DNA of 8,244 bases from Deltaproteobacteria bacterium (lineage in GTDB: Bacteria; Desulfobacterota; Desulfobacteria; Desulfobacterales; ETH-SRB1): positions 1-8,244 of the forward strand of contig JAFCZU010000181.1 of NCBI GenBank assembly GCA_019314185.1. The letters are read 5' to 3'. The notes under the pieces are model-generated. The model had not been told where the DNA came from. It saw only the letters and a list, made by a program, of their open reading frames with translations, and ran no database searches. Of the stretch, positions 6,838-8,244 are shown in pieces; within the stretch, counting starts at the first letter, position 1; every line of letters starts with the position of its first letter. Both the position numbers and the translations under genes were made by a program.

Positions 6838-6971
6838 TATTGCAGAGCTTACGCATAAACTCATTTTTCAACAGACTGAGGCACAATATACAGTATAGTT
6901 CTTTTCGGGATACCACAATATATCGGGCCATGATCACCTGTTCGATGAGTTTATGCGTAGGTTCTACAATA
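6838..6971. repeat. 27-bp imperfect inverted repeat pair around an 80-bp spacer
   Basis: Arms 6838-6864 and 6945-6971 are inverted copies with a perfect 15-bp core, TACGCATAAACTCAT, and 24 of 27 positions matching. All three mismatches are transitions, two of which would be G-U pairs in RNA. The 80-bp spacer shows no coding sense. The pair could be the tips of a small non-autonomous element, two separate IS scars, or a structured leader, since it lies upstream of the beta-helix gene. Confidence 0.6.
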
Positions 6972-7077
6972 CAAAACAATATTTTGTAAAGATTAAGAAT
7001 TGCAGGTTTTTAAGTCCTGTATAGCAAAAAATCTTGGTTTTTACGGTCAACCTGTTTATTAAAAGGCATTGTTTAGT

Positions 7078-7158
7078 AAAATTGGCTTTTCGGCGCGCAA
7101 AGATTTGATCCCGCAATCCAAGGTTACATTGCCCTGGAGTTACATATTCGTAACGCAA
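7078..7158 (-). pseudogene. IS3-like integrase-core transposase, C-terminal scrap
   Basis: Twenty-seven codons on the minus strand read LRYEYVTPGQCNLGLRDQ then IFARRKANF. The pattern VTP.QR..G.D..I...R... is the usual tail of rve-domain (IS3-type) transposases, just after the HS.L.Y block. Upstream and downstream translation in this frame does not continue the family pattern, so only a scrap remains. The assignment rests on one short motif. Confidence 0.4.
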
Positions 7159-7171
7159 AGTGTAACTCCAG
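7134..7171. repeat. Perfect 11-bp inverted repeat, 16-bp loop
   Basis: CTGGAGTTACA (7134-7144) pairs perfectly with TGTAACTCCAG (7161-7171). One arm overlaps the VTPG codons of the transposase scrap, and the other lies exactly where similarity to the transposase ends. This suggests a rearrangement joint with inverted duplication rather than a terminator, since no T-tract follows on either strand. Confidence 0.5.
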
Positions 7172-7337
7172 AAATATGGCAGAAAATGCTAAAGATGTGA
7201 AAAAACATTGCAAGTCCACCCATGCCCGCAGCTTCTTCAAGCACGATCCAACTAAAGAGCGGCAGCCTAATGCCGTTTTGGGGAAATCCCTATCTTCGAC
7301 TAAATCCAAGGAAAAAGACATTTCGCGGACGATAGTA

Positions 7338-7868
7338 TCAAAAATCGTACCCGTATTTCCGTGCATGCTTGCCAGCGATACGTCTAACAATTTTCAGGTC
7401 GTCTGCTGAGAGTTTGTCACGCCATTTCTCGTCCAGGTTCACTGATCTGAGAGCGTCGGAGCGTAGCCGCATATTATTGCCTATTATAGGGTGTTCCTTT
7501 TCTCCGAAACCATCATTAACACTTCAGAGGGTTCAATGCAAGCAAAACCGGCCAAACGAGAGAGTGTTTTTTCAGGTTCACGACAAACCACTTCGTACCT
7601 AAGGCCTATCCATTGGTGTGGGCCAAGTTGTCGAAGGTTATTATCTATATACTCATTAGAAACATCTATATTCTTCACTTTCAAAGAGGGCAAATGGACC
7701 CATCTCGCCAATGCTGAATATTTGCGGGTGGGCATTGAGCAGAAACGACATTAATGTGGATCCGCAGTAAGATAATCCTGCCAGATAAAGCACGCCTACT
7801 GGAGGGGCTGAATCCATGGGCTTAACGACATTCGCTCTGGAGGTGGTAGCTTCTCTAAAGGTTTTCAT
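7338..7868 (-). pseudogene. Sulfotransferase, inactivated by internal deletion and a one-base frameshift
   Basis: The gene would encode a PAPS-dependent sulfotransferase acting on a glycan or related acceptor. From ATG 7868 the N-terminus reads VGVLYLAGLSYCGSTLMSFL then NAHPQIFSIGEMG, including the 5'-phosphosulfate loop at residues 31-40 (usually G..RSGST). At about 7650-7690 this frame ends and another takes over with SNEYIDNNLRQLGPHQWIGL and RYEVVCREPEKTLSRLAGF, a block normally near the C-terminus. Roughly the middle of the protein is therefore missing. At 7498-7501 a run of four A (minus strand) breaks the frame again; a fifth A would restore SEKKEHPIIGNNMRLR. The last frame then ends properly as DEKWRDKLSADDLKIV and GKHARKYGYDF, with TGA at 7338-7340. 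Three consecutive family-typical pieces in the right order make the identification firm. Confidence 0.85.
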
Positions 7869-8090
7869 GTGTTTGGAGAAAAAAGCTTATAGGAAGTTCA
7901 TCAAGGGTGTTTGGTGGTTTGTGACTACGAACCCCCTAAGTAACTGATATAAAACACGACAAAACAATGTCTATCTTTGCTCAACAGATGGGATAACACC
8001 GCGTGTCTCGTTCTTCGTGGATAAGCTTTCACGATCCTTGACACAATTGAAATGCAGACTCTTAAGAGCATGGAAAACCACGAAAAAGAC

Positions 8091-8244
8091 TCACTCTTCT
8101 CTCACTTTTTCCAACTGGGAGTGTTTATAGATCACAGCAGTGTAAATCCAGAAAATAAACAGAGAAGGACCAGTATTAGTGGCAAACATCCCGACCATAT
8201 AACCACAAAGACCTGCAATATAACTTATATACAACTGTTTTCCC
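8091..8244 (-). CDS. Polytopic membrane protein C-terminus, resembling O-antigen ligase/polymerase (runs off the right edge)
   Basis: Fifty codons on the minus strand (frame starting at 8243) lead to TGA at 8091-8093. The peptide begins GKQLYISYIAGLCGYMVGMF and continues with ATNTGPSLFIFWIYTAVIYK and a charged HSQLEKVREE tail. This is two short hydrophobic stretches followed by a cytoplasmic-looking end, as in the last helices of O-antigen ligase/Wzy-like proteins (G.+VGMF....GPSLFIFW). The family call is by resemblance only. The 222 bases between it and the sulfotransferase start hold no recognisable gene. Same-strand neighbours suggest an original operon of membrane protein and sulfotransferase. 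Confidence 0.6.
   Translation of the reverse strand, partial: GKQLYISYIAGLCGYMVGMFATNTGPSLFIFWIYTAVIYKHSQLEKVREE

Larger units (their letters stand above)
6691..7337. other. Gene-poor region with transposon scars
   Basis: Between the ribosome-binding site of the beta-helix gene and the end of the sulfotransferase pseudogene I find no convincing intact gene. The left part (6691-6837) is the leader of the beta-helix gene, with a sigma-54-like site. The middle holds a 27-bp inverted repeat. Around 7078-7158 a short IS3-like transposase tail is readable. The stretch 7172-7337 is open in one frame on each strand (MAENAKDVKKH on plus), but neither translation resembles a family I know. Confidence 0.6.

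Noticed and set aside
6660..6989. Overlapping plus-strand frames with hydrophobic translations in the beta-helix leader.
   Set aside because: They lack an RBS, overlap the beta-helix start and the inverted repeat, and their hydrophobicity reflects T-rich composition.
7176..7409. Plus-strand frame MAENAKDVKKHCKST, 77 codons.
   Set aside because: Its end overlaps the conserved C-terminus of the sulfotransferase pseudogene on the other strand, and no RBS or known family is evident.
7925..8071. Minus-strand 48-codon frame in the gap between the membrane protein and the sulfotransferase.
   Set aside because: The translation resembles nothing I know, no RBS is evident, and a frame of this length can arise by chance.

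Overview
The window reads as a decayed stretch of a surface-polysaccharide (O-antigen, capsule or exopolysaccharide) biosynthesis locus of a Gram-negative bacterium, broken up by transposon debris. The left-edge transposase, with its FDPWDFLTPKRRQ start, resembles elements I associate with sulfate-reducing Desulfobacterota. That and the mixed base composition make a deltaproteobacterial-type host plausible but unproven. No rRNA, tRNA or CRISPR array was seen.

Left block (1-2310, all minus strand): the 5' end of an IS1182-like transposase gene runs off the left edge. Then come an intact GT4-family glycosyltransferase (239-1435), a 30-codon orphan reading frame, and an intact aspartate/glutamate racemase-family protein (1582-2310).

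Insertion-sequence graveyard (about 2320-3710): the 3' end of an IS200/IS605 element (tnpA C-terminus plus its two hairpins) is joined to the 5' two thirds of a frameshifted IS701-family transposase. This abuts the C-terminus of a third, oppositely oriented DDE transposase. None of the three is complete.

Centre (3999-6682): an intact plus-strand asparagine-synthetase-like PP-loop protein with a CGGKDS motif and a shortened glutaminase-like region faces a secreted right-handed parallel beta-helix protein on the minus strand (5396-6682). The beta-helix gene has a candidate sigma-54 promoter at 6775-6790.

Right block (6683-8244): a gene-poor stretch holds a 27-bp imperfect inverted repeat and a small IS3-like transposase remnant. 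It is followed by a sulfotransferase pseudogene (7338-7868, internal deletion plus a one-base frameshift) and the C-terminal 50 residues of a membrane protein resembling the end of O-antigen ligase/polymerase proteins (8091-8243), running off the right edge.

Taken together, the genes cover chain assembly (GT4), possible polymerisation or ligation (membrane protein), non-sugar decoration (PP-loop ligase, sulfotransferase, amino-acid racemase) and polysaccharide binding or cleavage (beta-helix). Functional links between them are inferred from gene context only.
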